A DNA stretch of 6,268 bases from an uncultured Coriobacteriaceae bacterium (GTDB taxonomy: Bacteria > Actinomycetota > Coriobacteriia > Coriobacteriales > Atopobiaceae): NCBI GenBank assembly GCA_900544655.1, contig UQWE01000076.1, positions 1 to 6,268 on the forward strand, in the 5' to 3' direction. This document shows positions 6,067 to 6,268 of this stretch, in pieces. Under the pieces are notes generated by a model. The model was given only the letters and a program-made list of their open reading frames with translations. It searched no databases and was not told where the DNA came from. The translations under genes and the position numbers were made by a program. Position 1 is the stretch's first letter, and the number at the start of each line of letters is the position of its first letter.

Positions 6067-6268
6067 ATGGCAGATTCCCAGAGGCGCCGTCGAGGCTCCC
6101 ACTTCTCGAGCGACGCGGCTCCTTCAAGCGCTCGCCGTGTGTCGCGTCCTACGGGTTCGGGCTCGCAGGTCTCTCCGTATGCCGCAGGCTCTCGTCCGGC
6201 TGCCTCTTCCCGCGTTGCTGGCGCGCGCCCTGGTGCCGCCCGTCCCTCGCGTCCGGCTGCCGTCCGCG
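6067..6268 (+). CDS. N-terminus of a probable MltG-type endolytic transglycosylase (partial, position-based guess)
   Basis: The reading frame is open from ATG 6067 to the window edge, giving 67 codons. They encode a disordered, highly basic tail: 13 Arg, no Lys and only two acidic residues (D3, D16), with Ser, Ala, Pro and Gly. It begins MADSQRRRR. No transmembrane helix or catalytic domain is reached. In many bacteria mltG follows ruvX; in high-GC Actinomycetota it often carries a long cytoplasmic Arg/Pro/Ser-rich extension before its single membrane anchor. MltG would cut nascent peptidoglycan glycans at the membrane. This identity rests on gene order and tail style only. Strong RBS support and the tight spacing to ruvX make it a real gene even if the name is wrong. 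The frame contains an exact 12-bp repeat encoding RPAA. Confidence 0.6.
   Translation, partial: MADSQRRRRGSHFSSDAAPSSARRVSRPTGSGSQVSPYAAGSRPAASSRVAGARPGAARPSRPAAVR
6193..6261 (+). repeat. Exact 12-bp in-frame direct repeat in the basic tail
   Basis: CGTCCGGCTGCC occurs at 6193-6204 and again at 6250-6261, 57 nt (19 codons) apart and in frame, each encoding Arg-Pro-Ala-Ala (residues 43-46 and 62-65). The surrounding protein is low-complexity, so slippage or chance duplication could explain it. Confidence 0.6.

Overview
The window is GC-rich and densely coding, with every convincing gene on the + strand. The gene set, the base composition and the order alanyl-tRNA synthetase, RuvX, then a gene with a very basic Ala/Pro/Arg-rich N-terminus suggest a high-GC Actinomycetota chromosome, most likely a Coriobacteriia relative such as the Olsenella/Atopobium/Collinsella group. 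That placement is inferred from protein style and gene order; there is no 16S or other marker in the window.

Region 1 (1-2800) looks like one operon built around an alternative sigma factor. It opens with the acidic C-terminal tail of a gene cut by the window edge. Next is a small protein with the fold signature of the RsbW/SpoIIAB anti-sigma kinases, but with its ATP-binding motifs eroded. Then come a SigB/SigF/SigG-type sigma-70 factor and an AI-2E/PerM-family membrane protein. Junctions are abutting or overlapping (TAG-ATG, a nested start, then ATGA), so the genes are probably co-transcribed and translationally coupled. The unit ends in a structured trailer and a 13-bp intrinsic-type hairpin at 2772-2800.

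Region 2 (2811-6268) begins with a TATACT -10 element and a strong Shine-Dalgarno. It carries full-length alaS, ruvX (Holliday-junction resolvase-like YqgF family), and the first 67 codons of a gene that by position is probably mltG (endolytic transglycosylase). No terminator is visible between these three, so they probably form a housekeeping operon.

I see no mobile elements, CRISPR arrays, tRNA/rRNA genes or phage signatures. The region is mostly conserved core genome. The most interesting part is the sigma module: the putative anti-sigma partner keeps the kinase-like helix but lacks the residues needed for ATP and Mg binding, which would imply a partner-switching circuit that works without phosphorylation, or one that has been rewired. 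No wholly new system is evident.
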